Shown here piece after piece: positions 8,282 to 16,966 of a stretch of DNA of 35,419 nucleotides. Origin of the DNA: Bacteroidales bacterium. GTDB taxonomy: Bacteria; Bacteroidota; Bacteroidia; Bacteroidales; UBA7960. The translations under genes were made by a program, and so were the position numbers. Position 1 is the stretch's first letter. The number at the start of each line of letters is the position of its first letter. Under the pieces are notes generated by a model. The model worked only from the letters and a program-made list of their open reading frames with translations, was not told the DNA's origin and made no database searches. The stretch spans positions 1 through 35,419 of the forward strand of contig SKYG01000243.1 in NCBI GenBank assembly GCA_007128045.1, written 5' to 3'.

Positions 8282-10921
8282 TTATTCAGATTCCGGAGCA
8301 GCCTCTTCCCCTTTATCATCATCCTTCTTTGTGGCTTTCTCCTTTTTGGCAGCCTTTGGCTTGGTCTCTTTCTTCTCAGACTTCGCTTTAGAACCCTTTG
8401 CAGCCGCTTTTGGCTTCTCAGCTTCCTCCCCGGAGTCATCTTTATCATCGGACACAGCAACTTCAGCTTTCTTCTCATCAATTCCTTCAGCAACTTGATC
8501 AGTATCAGCCTCCGATACCTGCTCAACTTCAGCTTTGTCTTCGCTATCATCAACAGCTTTATCCTCCACGACAGCCGACTCTTCTGCAGCAACTTCAGGT
8601 GTCTCCTCTACAACAGCTTCAGCTTCCTTTTCAGGCTTTTCTTCAGCTTTTTCTTCAGCACCTTTCTCCTCTTTCTCTTCCTCTTTCTTCTTCTTTGCTG
8701 CCTCCTCCTTAGCACGCTGCTGCTTCTCGAACTTCTCCAGCTTGGCAGTACGCTCAGTTTCCTCGCTCTTCTCTATCTCGGATTTAAGGTTTGCCAATAC
8801 ATCGATATCTCCCAGGGTGGTTTTCTCCATTGTCTCCTTCATCTTCTTAACAACCTTGCTGGGTGATGTTTTCTCACGAGCTTTACGATCAGATGATTCT
8901 TCAAGCCTTTCAGAAGGTTTTCCATCCTGGTAAACCTTTGTATGGGAAACGACAATCTTTTTACTCTCCTTATTAAACTCAATCACTTTGAAGTCTAGTG
9001 TTTCATCCATCTTTGCAGGAGAGCCGTCTTCCTTGACAATATGACGTGTGGGCGCAAAACCTTCAACACCATATGGCAACGATACGATTACGCCTTTATC
9101 GGATGTACCTACAATGGTACCCTGATGTACAGACTCTATCGTGAATACAGTCTCAAAAACATCCCATGGATTTTCTTCCAGTTGCTTATGACCAAGACTT
9201 AACCTGCGGTTTTCCTTGTCAACATCAAGAACAACAACCTCGATACTTTCACCAATCTTGGTGAACTCAGCAGGATGCTTGATCTTTTTACTCCACGACA
9301 GGTCGCTGATATGGATCAATCCGTCAACACCTTCTTCTAATTCAACAAAGATGCCGAAATTGGTGAAGTTGCGCACAGTGGCAGTATGCTTAGACTTGGC
9401 AGGATATTTCTCATGAATATTTTCCCATGGATCAGGAATCAGTTGCTTAATGCCTAACGACATTTTTCTGTCTTCACGATCGAGTGTCAATATGACACCT
9501 TCAATCTCATCACCTACTTTCAGGAAGTCCTGAGCAGTACGCAAATGCTGCGACCATGACATTTCAGATACGTGAATAAGGCCTTCTACACCCGGAGCAA
9601 TCTCAATAAATGCACCATAGTCAGCAATCACAACGACTTTTCCTTTTACCTTATCGCCCACCTTCATATTGGTATCCAGCGAATCCCACGGATGAGGTGT
9701 AAGTTGCTTCAAGCCAAGGGCTATACGTTTCTTATTTTCATCAAAGTCAAGAATAACCACGTTAATTTTTTCATCCAGCTTGACAATCTCTTCAGGATGG
9801 TTTATACGTCCCCACGACAAGTCTGTGATATGGATCAGACCATCAACACCGCCTAAATCAACAAACACACCATAGGAAGTGATATTCTTCACAGTGCCTT
9901 CAAGTATCTGTCCCTTCTCAAGCTTGGAAATAATCTCTGCTTTCTGTATCTCAAGCTCTGCCTCGATAAGTGCTTTATGAGACACGACAACGTTTTTGTA
10001 TTCGTGATTGATCTTAACCACTTTAAACTCCATGGTTTTTCCTACATATATGTCGTAATCACGAATTGGCTTCACATCAATCTGTGAACCCGGCAAGAAT
10101 GCCTCAATGCCAAATACATCTACAATCAAACCACCTTTGGTACGGCATTTTACATAACCGTTAATCACTTCGTCATTGTCCATCGCCTTGTTGATACGCT
10201 CCCAGGAACGCAATGTTCTTGCCTTCTTGTGAGATAAAACCAGCTGGCCGCTAGTGTCTTCCTGACTTTCAACATATACCTCAATGACATCACCAGGTTT
10301 CAGGTTCGGGTTGTATCTGATTTCACCGGCAGGAATAACACCGTCCGATTTAAACCCAATATTTACAACAACCTCACGTGTATTAATAGACACTACTGTC
10401 CCGTCAATCACTTCACCTTCTCCAATAGACTTGAGCGTCTCATCATATATGCTTTCCAAACGTTTCCGCTCAGATTCAGAATATGCATCCTGCTTTTTCC
10501 CTACTGAGTCCCAGTCAAAATCACCTGGAACCTGCGCAGAAAATGCATCCTCCGGTTTTCCATCATCACTATCGGCAGTTACGTCTTCAATCGCGACCTC
10601 CTCAATAGGTTCCTCCGTCTGAGGTGCTTCAGCAGTTGCCCCAACAGGATCATCAGCGATCACTTCTTCCGGCTTGGTATCCGCTACAGGATCGGTTGCC
10701 GGTTCATTGTCCGGTACAGTGTCTTCTGTATCGTCAGCTTTCTGATCTTCGGTATCAGATGCTTTGGCTGAACCATCTTCTGTGTTGGACTCAGCAGCAA
10801 CATCATTATCTACTGTCTCATTATCAGACTGCTCTGTTTTATTGACTTTGGATGTGCTTTCTTCTGCCGGTGATTCATTTCCGAGTTCATCCGGATGTAC
10901 GTTTTTGTTTTCTTCTGACAT
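8282..10921 (-). CDS. rpsA: 30S ribosomal protein S1 with long acidic N-tail and K/E/A-rich C-tail
   Basis: 879 residues, far longer than the usual Bacteroidota S1 of about 600. Six S1 (OB-fold) RNA-binding repeats are visible at about 168-232, 250-317, 336-404, 421-490, 507-578 and 594-662; repeats 3-5 are the most canonical (GVFVDLGGVDGLIHITDLSW and similar). The usual end of the protein (KTTLGDIDVLANLKSEIEK, about 700-718) is followed by some 160 low-complexity residues of Lys, Glu, Ala and Asp. The first 160 residues are an acidic, Asp/Glu/Thr-rich linker. S1 binds unstructured A/U-rich mRNA leaders and delivers them to the 30S subunit. The gene is monocistronic, with a strong promoter candidate at 11018-11025. 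Both tails look disordered; their function is unknown. Confidence 0.95.
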   Translation of the reverse strand: MSEENKNVHPDELGNESPAEESTSKVNKTEQSDNETVDNDVAAESNTEDGSAKASDTEDQKADDTEDTVPDNEPATDPVADTKPEEVIADDPVGATAEAPQTEEPIEEVAIEDVTADSDDGKPEDAFSAQVPGDFDWDSVGKKQDAYSESERKRLESIYDETLKSIGEGEVIDGTVVSINTREVVVNIGFKSDGVIPAGEIRYNPNLKPGDVIEVYVESQEDTSGQLVLSHKKARTLRSWERINKAMDNDEVINGYVKCRTKGGLIVDVFGIEAFLPGSQIDVKPIRDYDIYVGKTMEFKVVKINHEYKNVVVSHKALIEAELEIQKAEIISKLEKGQILEGTVKNITSYGVFVDLGGVDGLIHITDLSWGRINHPEEIVKLDEKINVVILDFDENKKRIALGLKQLTPHPWDSLDTNMKVGDKVKGKVVVIADYGAFIEIAPGVEGLIHVSEMSWSQHLRTAQDFLKVGDEIEGVILTLDREDRKMSLGIKQLIPDPWENIHEKYPAKSKHTATVRNFTNFGIFVELEEGVDGLIHISDLSWSKKIKHPAEFTKIGESIEVVVLDVDKENRRLSLGHKQLEENPWDVFETVFTIESVHQGTIVGTSDKGVIVSLPYGVEGFAPTRHIVKEDGSPAKMDETLDFKVIEFNKESKKIVVSHTKVYQDGKPSERLEESSDRKAREKTSPSKVVKKMKETMEKTTLGDIDVLANLKSEIEKSEETERTAKLEKFEKQQRAKEEAAKKKKEEEKEEKGAEEKAEEKPEKEAEAVVEETPEVAAEESAVVEDKAVDDSEDKAEVEQVSEADTDQVAEGIDEKKAEVAVSDDKDDSGEEAEKPKAAAKGSKAKSEKKETKPKAAKKEKATKKDDDKGEEAAPESE

Positions 10922-10989
10922 TAATCTTCATAAAAATGTGGTTCCATCACCCTTTCAGTTGCTGGTGTTGGTAACCGGGTTAAACAATC

Positions 10990-11039
10990 AGTGAATTATG
11001 CCCCGTAAACGGGACTGCAAAAGTATGAAATAATTCACT
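10990..11039. promoter_or_regulatory. 10-bp inverted repeat flanking the rpsA promoter
   Basis: AGTGAATTAT at 10990-10999 and ATAATTCACT at 11030-11039 are perfect inverted copies. The rpsA -7 element lies between them, as does a small CCCG/CGGG hairpin (11002-11005 with 11010-11013) that would fall at the transcript 5' end. The arrangement could be an operator or a leader structure. Confidence 0.5.
11018..11025 (-). promoter_or_regulatory. rpsA promoter -7 element (TACTTTTG)
   Basis: On the minus strand TACTTTTG matches TAnnTTTG, followed by CAGTCCCG, a frequent Bacteroidota start-site context. The leader to the rpsA ATG would be about 90 nt. Confidence 0.6.
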
Positions 11040-11081
11040 AATAAAAAAAGATTAAGCTGATTTTTAGGAAACTACCTGTTC

Positions 11082-13571
11082 TTACGAAAGTACAGGGTCA
11101 CCCACTGTCTCATGAAGCATCACTTTATCAACCACCTCAATCATAAATTTCACATATTGAAATTCTAACCCCTTCAAATATAATTGGTTGATTTGCTCAA
11201 CATCCTTACGATTCTCCTCAGACAACACGATCTGCGTTATACCGTTTCTTTTGGCTGCAAGTATCTTTTCTTTAATCCCTCCTACCGGCAATACCTTGCC
11301 CCTTAACGTGATTTCTCCTGTCATGGCAACGCGTGGTCTGACCTTTCTCCGGGTAAAGGCAGACGCCAAAGCAGCAAACATGGTGATACCCGCAGATGGA
11401 CCATCTTTGGGTGTTGCACCTTCAGGAATATGCATATGCACATTGTATTTCTCAAATATGGCGGAATCGATATCCAATAAGGGTGCATTAGACTTCAGGT
11501 ATTCATATGCCAAAGTTGCAGACTCCTTCATTACATCGCCCAGGTTACCTGTCATGGTAAGCACTCCCTTCCCTTTACTGATCGTTACCTCAATAAACAA
11601 CACCTCCCCCCCGGATTGAGTCCACGCCAGGCCGGTCATCACACCTGCCAAATCTTTCAGGGGAGCCTCTTCTCTGTTGTATACAGCGGGGCCCAGAATC
11701 GTTGAAATATCATGCGTGGTAAGTGCTGGCTTCTTCTGCTCGCCCATCACCACAGATCGGGCCCGGGAACGTATTAACTTGGCAATAACCTTCTCCAGGC
11801 TACGAACCCCCGACTCACGGGTATAGTCCTGAATAATACTTTCCAGTATGGGCTTGCTGAACTTAAGCTGCGTCTTTTTCATGCCATGAGCATCAAGCTG
11901 CCGCGGAATCAGGTGTTTCTTCGCGATCTCTATTTTCTCCTCGACGATATAACCGCTGAGGTCAATCACCTCCATCCTGTCTCGCAAGGCTGGCTGAACG
12001 CCAGCCAGGGTGTTGGCTGTAGCTATGAACATGATATTCGACAGGTCGTAATCAACCTCAAGGTAGTTGTCATAAAAAGTATTATTCTGTTCAGGGTCAA
12101 GCACTTCAAGCAATGCAGATGATGGATCACCACTAAAGCTCTGATGTCCAACCTTGTCGATCTCGTCTAACACAAAAACAGGATTGGAAGACCTGGCTTT
12201 CTTCAGGTTTTGTACGATGCGTCCGGGCATGGCTCCCACATAGGTCTTCCTGTGCCCCCTGATCTCCGCCTCATCACGAAGTCCACCCAACGACATTCGA
12301 ATATATTTCCTGCCAATAGCCGTGGCAATGGAACGCCCCAAAGAGGTCTTGCCAACCCCGGGAGGGCCTACAAAGCAAAGAATTGGTGACTTCATATCCC
12401 CCTTTAACTTCAACACTGCCAAGTATTCAATAATTCGTTCCTTAACCTTTTCCAACCCATAATGGTCGCGATCAAGAATGGACTGTGCCTTCTTCAAATC
12501 AAAACGATCGGAAGTGTACTCATTCCAGGGTAACTCCACAAGGGTCTCCAGATAATTTAAATGAATGGAGAACTCCATGGCAGCAGGATTGATACGTTGC
12601 AACTTGGCAACCTCCTTTTCAAACACTGCCGCAACCTGCTTGCTCCACTTCTTATTTTTGGCGCGCTGCTTCAGATCATTGACCTGCTGGTCGTGCGGAC
12701 TGCCACCGAGTTCTTCCTGGATGGTCTTCAATTGCTGACCAAGAATATAATCACGCTGCTGTTTGTCTATGTCAACTTTTACCTTCGATTGTATCTGATT
12801 CTTTAACTCTACAACCTTGAGCTCCCTGGTCAGGTGGCTCAGAACGATGTTTGCACGGGTATTCAGATCAAACACCTCCAACAGCTTTTGCTTCTCTTCT
12901 ACTTCAATGTTAAGGTTGGCAGATATGAAATTGACCAGAAACACCGGACTTTCAATATTTTTGATGGCAAATGCCGCTTCGCTTGGCACGTTGGGTGACA
13001 GCTTCACGATAGAAATAGCCAGATCTTTTATCGTTGAGATCAAAGCTTTAAAACGTTGGGAATGTTTTAGTTTTTCACCTTTGTCGAATGAACTCACCCT
13101 GGCCTTAAAATACGGTTCCGTCTCCATTAATTCATGAAGCATAAAACGCTTTTTCCCCTGAATGATCACGGTAGTATTGCCATCGGGCATTTGCAATATC
13201 TTGATGATATGAGCTACCGTACCAATTTTATTAAGATCATTAAAAGAAGGATCTTCAACATTCGCATCTTTTTGCGACACCACGCCAATAATGCGCGAGT
13301 CCTTATACATGTCGCGTACCAGCTTGATAGACTTATCGCGGCTTACTGTAATGGGGATAACCACCCCGGGAAATAAAACAGTATTCTTCAACGGAAGTAT
13401 GGCAAGCACCTCAGGGATCTCCTCTGCTGCCATTTGTTCCTGTTCTTCATTGGAAAGAAGGGGTATAAATTCACTGTCCCCTTCCATTATATCAGTAAAA
13501 CCTATCCCCACTCCATCAAAAAGCTTATCCATAAAAATTATATGTGTCAAATTGTCATTTAATCCGGGCAT
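11082..13571 (-). CDS. lon: ATP-dependent protease Lon
   Basis: 829 residues from the first ATG. In-frame Met14 (13532) and Met29 (13487) are possible alternative starts because the leading residues are not conserved. Domains: LON substrate-binding domain (about 52-260), coiled-coil helical region (about 260-370), AAA+ ATPase with Walker A GPPGVGKT at 402-409 and Walker B VFVLDEIDK at 465-473, and a C-terminal Ser-Lys protease domain with catalytic Ser726 (PKDGPSAGI) and Lys769 (GGIKEK). The Ser-Lys spacing of 43 equals that of the E. coli enzyme. It degrades misfolded and regulatory proteins in the cytoplasm. It lies upstream of rpsA on the same strand, but rpsA has its own promoter. A TAGTTTTG promoter candidate is at 13650-13657. 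Confidence 0.96.
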   Translation of the reverse strand: MPGLNDNLTHIIFMDKLFDGVGIGFTDIMEGDSEFIPLLSNEEQEQMAAEEIPEVLAILPLKNTVLFPGVVIPITVSRDKSIKLVRDMYKDSRIIGVVSQKDANVEDPSFNDLNKIGTVAHIIKILQMPDGNTTVIIQGKKRFMLHELMETEPYFKARVSSFDKGEKLKHSQRFKALISTIKDLAISIVKLSPNVPSEAAFAIKNIESPVFLVNFISANLNIEVEEKQKLLEVFDLNTRANIVLSHLTRELKVVELKNQIQSKVKVDIDKQQRDYILGQQLKTIQEELGGSPHDQQVNDLKQRAKNKKWSKQVAAVFEKEVAKLQRINPAAMEFSIHLNYLETLVELPWNEYTSDRFDLKKAQSILDRDHYGLEKVKERIIEYLAVLKLKGDMKSPILCFVGPPGVGKTSLGRSIATAIGRKYIRMSLGGLRDEAEIRGHRKTYVGAMPGRIVQNLKKARSSNPVFVLDEIDKVGHQSFSGDPSSALLEVLDPEQNNTFYDNYLEVDYDLSNIMFIATANTLAGVQPALRDRMEVIDLSGYIVEEKIEIAKKHLIPRQLDAHGMKKTQLKFSKPILESIIQDYTRESGVRSLEKVIAKLIRSRARSVVMGEQKKPALTTHDISTILGPAVYNREEAPLKDLAGVMTGLAWTQSGGEVLFIEVTISKGKGVLTMTGNLGDVMKESATLAYEYLKSNAPLLDIDSAIFEKYNVHMHIPEGATPKDGPSAGITMFAALASAFTRRKVRPRVAMTGEITLRGKVLPVGGIKEKILAAKRNGITQIVLSEENRKDVEQINQLYLKGLEFQYVKFMIEVVDKVMLHETVGDPVLS

Positions 13572-13612
13572 ATTCCTACATTAGGTATGCTTCAAGTGTA
13601 TAGTACAAGCAT

Positions 13613-13645
13613 TATGCCATAGGACTAACATGGCACATTGGCATA
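13613..13645 (-). promoter_or_regulatory. competing inverted repeats in the lon leader
   Basis: TATGCCA at 13613-13619 pairs with TGGCATA at 13639-13645. TGCCAT at 13615-13620 could instead pair with ATGGCA at 13630-13635. Both use the first bases of the predicted lon transcript. This may be an operator or a leader switch, or chance; the stems are short. Confidence 0.3.
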
Positions 13646-13649
13646 TGTT

Positions 13650-13657
13650 CAAAACTA
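13650..13657 (-). promoter_or_regulatory. lon promoter -7 element (TAGTTTTG)
   Basis: Minus-strand TAGTTTTG matches TAnnTTTG, about 80 nt upstream of the first lon ATG. No clear -33 TTTG is seen. Confidence 0.45.
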
Positions 13658-13714
13658 TTAAACAATTAGGTTGGTTAACAGGTCACCGGATAGATGGGCT
13701 GATGGCCATGCAGG

Positions 13715-14902
13715 TCATACCTTTCTATAAGAAACAGTATTCTCGAAAACATACCGCAGAATGTCCTCATCAACTTTTTTAAATTCCATATTTCGCCTGC
13801 CGTAAACAAGACGGGCAGTCTGGATGGCCTTTTCGATCTTGACAGGTGTAAATCCGGCAACGCTGCCCCAGGTGAATGAAGGTATGAAATTGCGCATGTA
13901 ACCTGAGCCAAACACCTGTGCGTTAATACCAATTACAGTACCGGTATTGAACATGGTGTTAATGCCGCATTTCGAATGATCGCCCATGAATGTACCGCAA
14001 TATTGCAAACCGGTCGTTACAAAAGCTTCTTCTGCATAATCCCAAAGCCTGATATCATTGTAATCGATCTTTAAATTGGATGTGTTGGTGTCGGCTGCAA
14101 TATTGCACCACTCACCGACCACACTATGACCCAGAAAGCCATCATGGCCTTTATTAGAATATCCAAAAATTACTGAATTGCTCACCTCTCCCCCAACTTT
14201 TGATACCGGTCCGATGGTGGTATTACCATAAATCCTGGCACCCATCTTCACCATAGAACCTTTGCCAATGGCTACGGGGCCCCTGATCATCGCCCCATCC
14301 ATAATAACCGCATCCCGACCAATATATACCGGACCTTCTGAAGCATTGATCATGACATGTTCCAATATTGCGCCTGCTTCAACAAAAATATTCTCAGGCG
14401 CTACAACACGGACATGTGATGGCAAAGGCTGACTCTCCCTGCCGCTTGTCAGCAAAGTATAGTCTTCAATAATGGCAGAACCATTCATTGTGATGAAATC
14501 CCACAAGTAAGAAAGCTTGCGTATGCTGGTGGTAGTCTCAATCGGAGTCACAGCATCAAGAATTTCACCATCCAAATTATCAATATCCGAATCACGCAAC
14601 CTGTGAGCAATTAAAACATCTCCGGATACGAGTGTCTGATTGGGTAACAGCAGCGATAGCTCATTAACAAGCTCCGAGGTGGGAAAAACACTCGAATTGA
14701 TCAACACATTGTCTTCCTCCTTAACAAGTGGGTACTTCTGCGACAGGTAATCGACCGTCAGGCTGGACGTCTTCGCCTGCAAAAGCATCTCCCACTTTTC
14801 GCGCATGGTCAGAATACCCACACGAACATCGGCCAGAGGTCGTATAAATGTAAATGGCAAAAAATGATTACGTGCCTGATCTCCAAATAGTATATAGTTC
14901 AT
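13715..14902 (-). CDS. GlmU-family sugar nucleotidyltransferase with left-handed beta-helix
   Basis: 395 residues. The N-terminal half carries the GlmU-like signature FTFIRPLADVRVGILTMREKW (about 18-38). From about residue 170 the sequence turns into hexapeptide repeats of a left-handed beta-helix (for example VYIGRDAVIMDGAMIRGPVAIG), as in acyltransferases and nucleotidyltransferases. The family is annotated in Bacteroidota as a GlmU-type enzyme (glucosamine-1-phosphate acetyl- and/or uridylyltransferase), which would serve peptidoglycan and lipid A precursor supply. The canonical GlmU pyrophosphorylase loop (GxGTRM) is not present, so the activity is uncertain. It follows the L31 gene after a terminator, so it likely has its own promoter; a near match, TATCTTCG, lies just after that terminator. 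Confidence 0.78.
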   Translation of the reverse strand: MNYILFGDQARNHFLPFTFIRPLADVRVGILTMREKWEMLLQAKTSSLTVDYLSQKYPLVKEEDNVLINSSVFPTSELVNELSLLLPNQTLVSGDVLIAHRLRDSDIDNLDGEILDAVTPIETTTSIRKLSYLWDFITMNGSAIIEDYTLLTSGRESQPLPSHVRVVAPENIFVEAGAILEHVMINASEGPVYIGRDAVIMDGAMIRGPVAIGKGSMVKMGARIYGNTTIGPVSKVGGEVSNSVIFGYSNKGHDGFLGHSVVGEWCNIAADTNTSNLKIDYNDIRLWDYAEEAFVTTGLQYCGTFMGDHSKCGINTMFNTGTVIGINAQVFGSGYMRNFIPSFTWGSVAGFTPVKIEKAIQTARLVYGRRNMEFKKVDEDILRYVFENTVSYRKV

Positions 14903-14995
14903 TAATTGCAGCGTTAATGATCATGAATAAAATAGTTACATCTTATTTAAACCAGATAACTATACAGGCGAAGATAAAAAAAATAAATAAAAAAA

Positions 14996-15011
14996 GCCCT
15001 CCGATGAGGGC
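14996..15011 (-). terminator. rho-independent terminator of rpmE2
   Basis: GCCCTC (14996-15001) and GAGGGC (15006-15011) form a 6-bp GC stem with a 4-nt loop. On the minus strand the stem is followed by a run of T residues interrupted by single A, the classic intrinsic terminator form. It lies 34 nt past the L31 stop codon. Confidence 0.85.
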
Positions 15012-15045
15012 CAATTTTATATGCTAACAAAAGTAGTTGCTGATT

Positions 15046-15306
15046 TTATTTTTTCGACAAATGCTTTTGATACTTTGTACGGAACTTGTCAACACGTCCG
15101 GCTGTATCAACGAGCTGCTGCTTGCCGGTATAAAAAGGATGAGACGTGTGTGATATCTCAAGTTTAATTTGCGGATACTCTTTGCCATCTTCCCACTTGA
15201 TGGTTTCCTTACTGTTGGCTGTAGAGCGGGTTAAAAAACTATAATCATTCGACATGTCGGTAAAAACGACAAAACGATAATTCGAAGGATGGATTTCTTT
15301 CTTCAT
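15046..15306 (-). CDS. rpmE2: 50S ribosomal protein L31, type B
   Basis: 86 residues beginning MKKEIHPSNYRFVVF, with the L31 motif SHPFYTGKQQLVDTAGRVDKF near the C-terminus. It has no cysteine, so it is the zinc-independent (type B, C-minus) form; the longer length of 80-90 residues also fits type B. In many bacteria this form replaces zinc-binding L31 under zinc limitation, but in Bacteroidota it is often the only L31. Promoter candidate at 15386-15393 and terminator at 14996-15011 frame it as a single transcription unit. Confidence 0.95.
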   Translation of the reverse strand: MKKEIHPSNYRFVVFTDMSNDYSFLTRSTANSKETIKWEDGKEYPQIKLEISHTSHPFYTGKQQLVDTAGRVDKFRTKYQKHLSKK

Positions 15307-15385
15307 CAGAAACGTGTTTTAATATGTTATGACACTATGGGTGCCTCGCAATCACTGTAATGACATGGGCCATTTTTTCGGACTG

Positions 15386-15393
15386 CAAAGATA
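15386..15393 (-). promoter_or_regulatory. rpmE2 promoter -7 element (TATCTTTG)
   Basis: Minus-strand TATCTTTG is an exact TAnnTTTG match followed by CAGTCCG. A T-rich stretch is at the -33 position. The leader to the ATG would be about 70 nt. Confidence 0.65.
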
Positions 15394-15435
15394 ACATATA
15401 TATATTTTAAAAAAAAGCCGTTTTGTCAATTTTTT

Positions 15436-16680
15436 TTAATCTAAGGTGTGAACTACCAGTCCACTTCTGAGTTTAGGTTCAAACCAGGTAGTCTTGGGAG
15501 GCATGATATTCCCGGTATCAGCAATGTCTATCAACTGTTGCATAGAAACAGGATACATAGAAAATGCAACAGCCATCTCCCCACTGTTCACACGGCGTTC
15601 CAACTCCACAAGACCCCTGATGCCGCCAACAAAATCAATGCGCTTATCAGTACGCATATTCTTTATTCCAAGAATCTCATCCAGAACCAGGTTCGACAAA
15701 ATCGTCACATCTAACACACCAATGGGGTCTGAATCGTCAAAAGTTCCTGATCTTGCCTCCAAAGAATACCAGGTACCTTCAAGATACATCCCAAACGTAT
15801 GCAGTCTGTCAGGCTTGTAAGCAATGCTTCCCTCCTCTTTTACTACGAAATGCTTGTCCAAAAGGTTAAGAAACTCTGTCTTTGACAATCCGTTAAGATC
15901 CTTAACTACCCTGTTGTAATCAATGATCGTAAGCTGGTTATCGGGAAACACCACCGCCATAAACAGGTTGTATTCTTCATCACCGGTGTGACCAGGGTTT
16001 TTCTCTTTCTTTTCATTGCCAACCAAGGCAGCTGCAGCGGTACGATGGTGACCGTCAGCAACATAAAATGCAGGCACTTCAGAGAACAATTGTTCCAGCC
16101 GGGTGATCACAGCATCATCGTCAATTACCCAAAACTGATGACCAAACCCGTCGTCAGCAACAAAATCATAAACAGGGGCATCTTTAACCAGACCGGAAAC
16201 GATGGCATCTATCTGCTGATTGGAAGGATAGCTAAAGAATACAGGCTCAGCGTTGGCATTTAACTCACGAACGTGTTTCATCCGGTCTTCTTCCTTATCA
16301 GGTCTGGTAAGCTCATGCTTCTTAATGTTGTTGTTCAGATAGTCTTCCACACCGGCACAACCAACGATGCCATATTGGGTCTTTTCACCCCATCGTTGAG
16401 CATACACATAAAAATGACGTTTCTTGTCCTGAACCAGATAACCCTTTTCAATAAACACCTGAAAATTAGCCTTGGCCTTGTCGTACACCTCCTGCGAATA
16501 CAGGTTAGTGCCCTTCGAAAGTTCAATTTCGGGTTTAACCACCCGCAAAAAACAATATGGATTGTCGCCGGCCTCGGCACGTGCCTCTTCAGAATTTAAA
16601 ACATCATATGGTCTGGATGCCAATTCCTTGACAATTTCCGCTGGAGGGCGATAGCCCTGAAATGGTTTGAATATAGCCAT
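15436..16680 (-). CDS. DUF1015 protein, candidate serine-metabolism enzyme with a ParB/SerK-like DGHHR motif
   Basis: 414 residues, soluble. Conserved DUF1015 segments are visible: FKPFQGYRPP at the N-terminus, ASRPYDVL at 21-28, KHELTRPDKEEDR at 121-133 and AFYVADGHHRTAAA at 204-217. The DGHHR box resembles the phosphate-binding G.HR box of the ParB/Srx fold used by the free serine kinases SerK and SbnI; that comparison is mine. The gene is third in a serC-serA-DUF1015 run on the minus strand, an order that recurs in other bacteria and points to a role in serine or phosphoserine metabolism. No serB is in the window. Its start codon comes 2 nt after an eight-unit CAAYTCAA array. No activity can be read from sequence alone. 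Confidence 0.85.
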   Translation of the reverse strand: MAIFKPFQGYRPPAEIVKELASRPYDVLNSEEARAEAGDNPYCFLRVVKPEIELSKGTNLYSQEVYDKAKANFQVFIEKGYLVQDKKRHFYVYAQRWGEKTQYGIVGCAGVEDYLNNNIKKHELTRPDKEEDRMKHVRELNANAEPVFFSYPSNQQIDAIVSGLVKDAPVYDFVADDGFGHQFWVIDDDAVITRLEQLFSEVPAFYVADGHHRTAAAALVGNEKKEKNPGHTGDEEYNLFMAVVFPDNQLTIIDYNRVVKDLNGLSKTEFLNLLDKHFVVKEEGSIAYKPDRLHTFGMYLEGTWYSLEARSGTFDDSDPIGVLDVTILSNLVLDEILGIKNMRTDKRIDFVGGIRGLVELERRVNSGEMAVAFSMYPVSMQQLIDIADTGNIMPPKTTWFEPKLRSGLVVHTLD

Positions 16681-16682
16681 TT

Positions 16683-16746
16683 TGTTGTTGAATTGTTGAA
16701 TTGTTGAGTTGTTGAATTGTTGAGTTGTTGAATTGTTGAGTTGTTA
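16683..16746 (-). repeat. CAAYTCAA octamer array, 8 units, abutting the DUF1015 start
   Basis: On the + strand TTGTTGAA/TTGTTGAG units run for eight periods, the last degenerate. In the sense of the DUF1015 gene the unit is CAAYTCAA, ending 2 nt before its ATG. Same family as 5232-5260, 25101-25132, 29993-30016, 31029-31068 and 32016-32055. Confidence 0.93.
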
Positions 16747-16797
16747 CTTTAACCGCAGAGTCTCGCGATGTGATGCGCAAAGTCACACAGAGACATT

Positions 16798-16819
16798 GAG
16801 ACAAGGCATACCTTGTCTC
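16798..16819. repeat. perfect 9-bp hairpin between two arrays
   Basis: GAGACAAGG (16798-16806), loop CATA, CCTTGTCTC (16811-16819). It lies in the serA-DUF1015 spacer between the octamer arrays. There is no T-tail, so it is not a classic terminator. It may be a dispersed palindromic (REP-like) element; the adjoining 16751-16793 stretch (CCGCAGAG..GCGCAAAG) also looks repeat-derived. Confidence 0.75.
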
Positions 16820-16855
16820 TACTTCCTTCGACTTTTTGATCTTCAGACTAATAGA

Positions 16856-16966
16856 CCTTCAGACTTTCAGACTTTCAGACCTTCAGACCTTCAGACTTTC
16901 AGACCTTCAGACCTTCAGACTTTCAGACCTTCAGACCTTCAGACCTTCAGACCTTCAGACCTTCTA
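16856..16966 (+). repeat. CYTTCAGA octamer array, 13 units, holding the serA stop
   Basis: Thirteen exact-length units (CCTTCAGA or CTTTCAGA) run from 16856 to 16959. A fourteenth, CCTTCTA, contains CTA, which is the TAG stop codon of serA on the minus strand (16964-16966). Looser copies extend left to about 16841. Confidence 0.95.

Noticed and set aside
8282..8900. Frameshift or gene fusion at the rpsA 3' end
   Set aside because: The tail is in frame, shares composition with the N-terminal tail and follows the normal S1 C-terminus smoothly; an extension is simpler.
8398..8933. Plus-strand Ser/Leu/Gln-rich frames opposite the rpsA tail
   Set aside because: Shadow frames of the Lys/Glu/Ala-rich low-complexity C-tail of S1.
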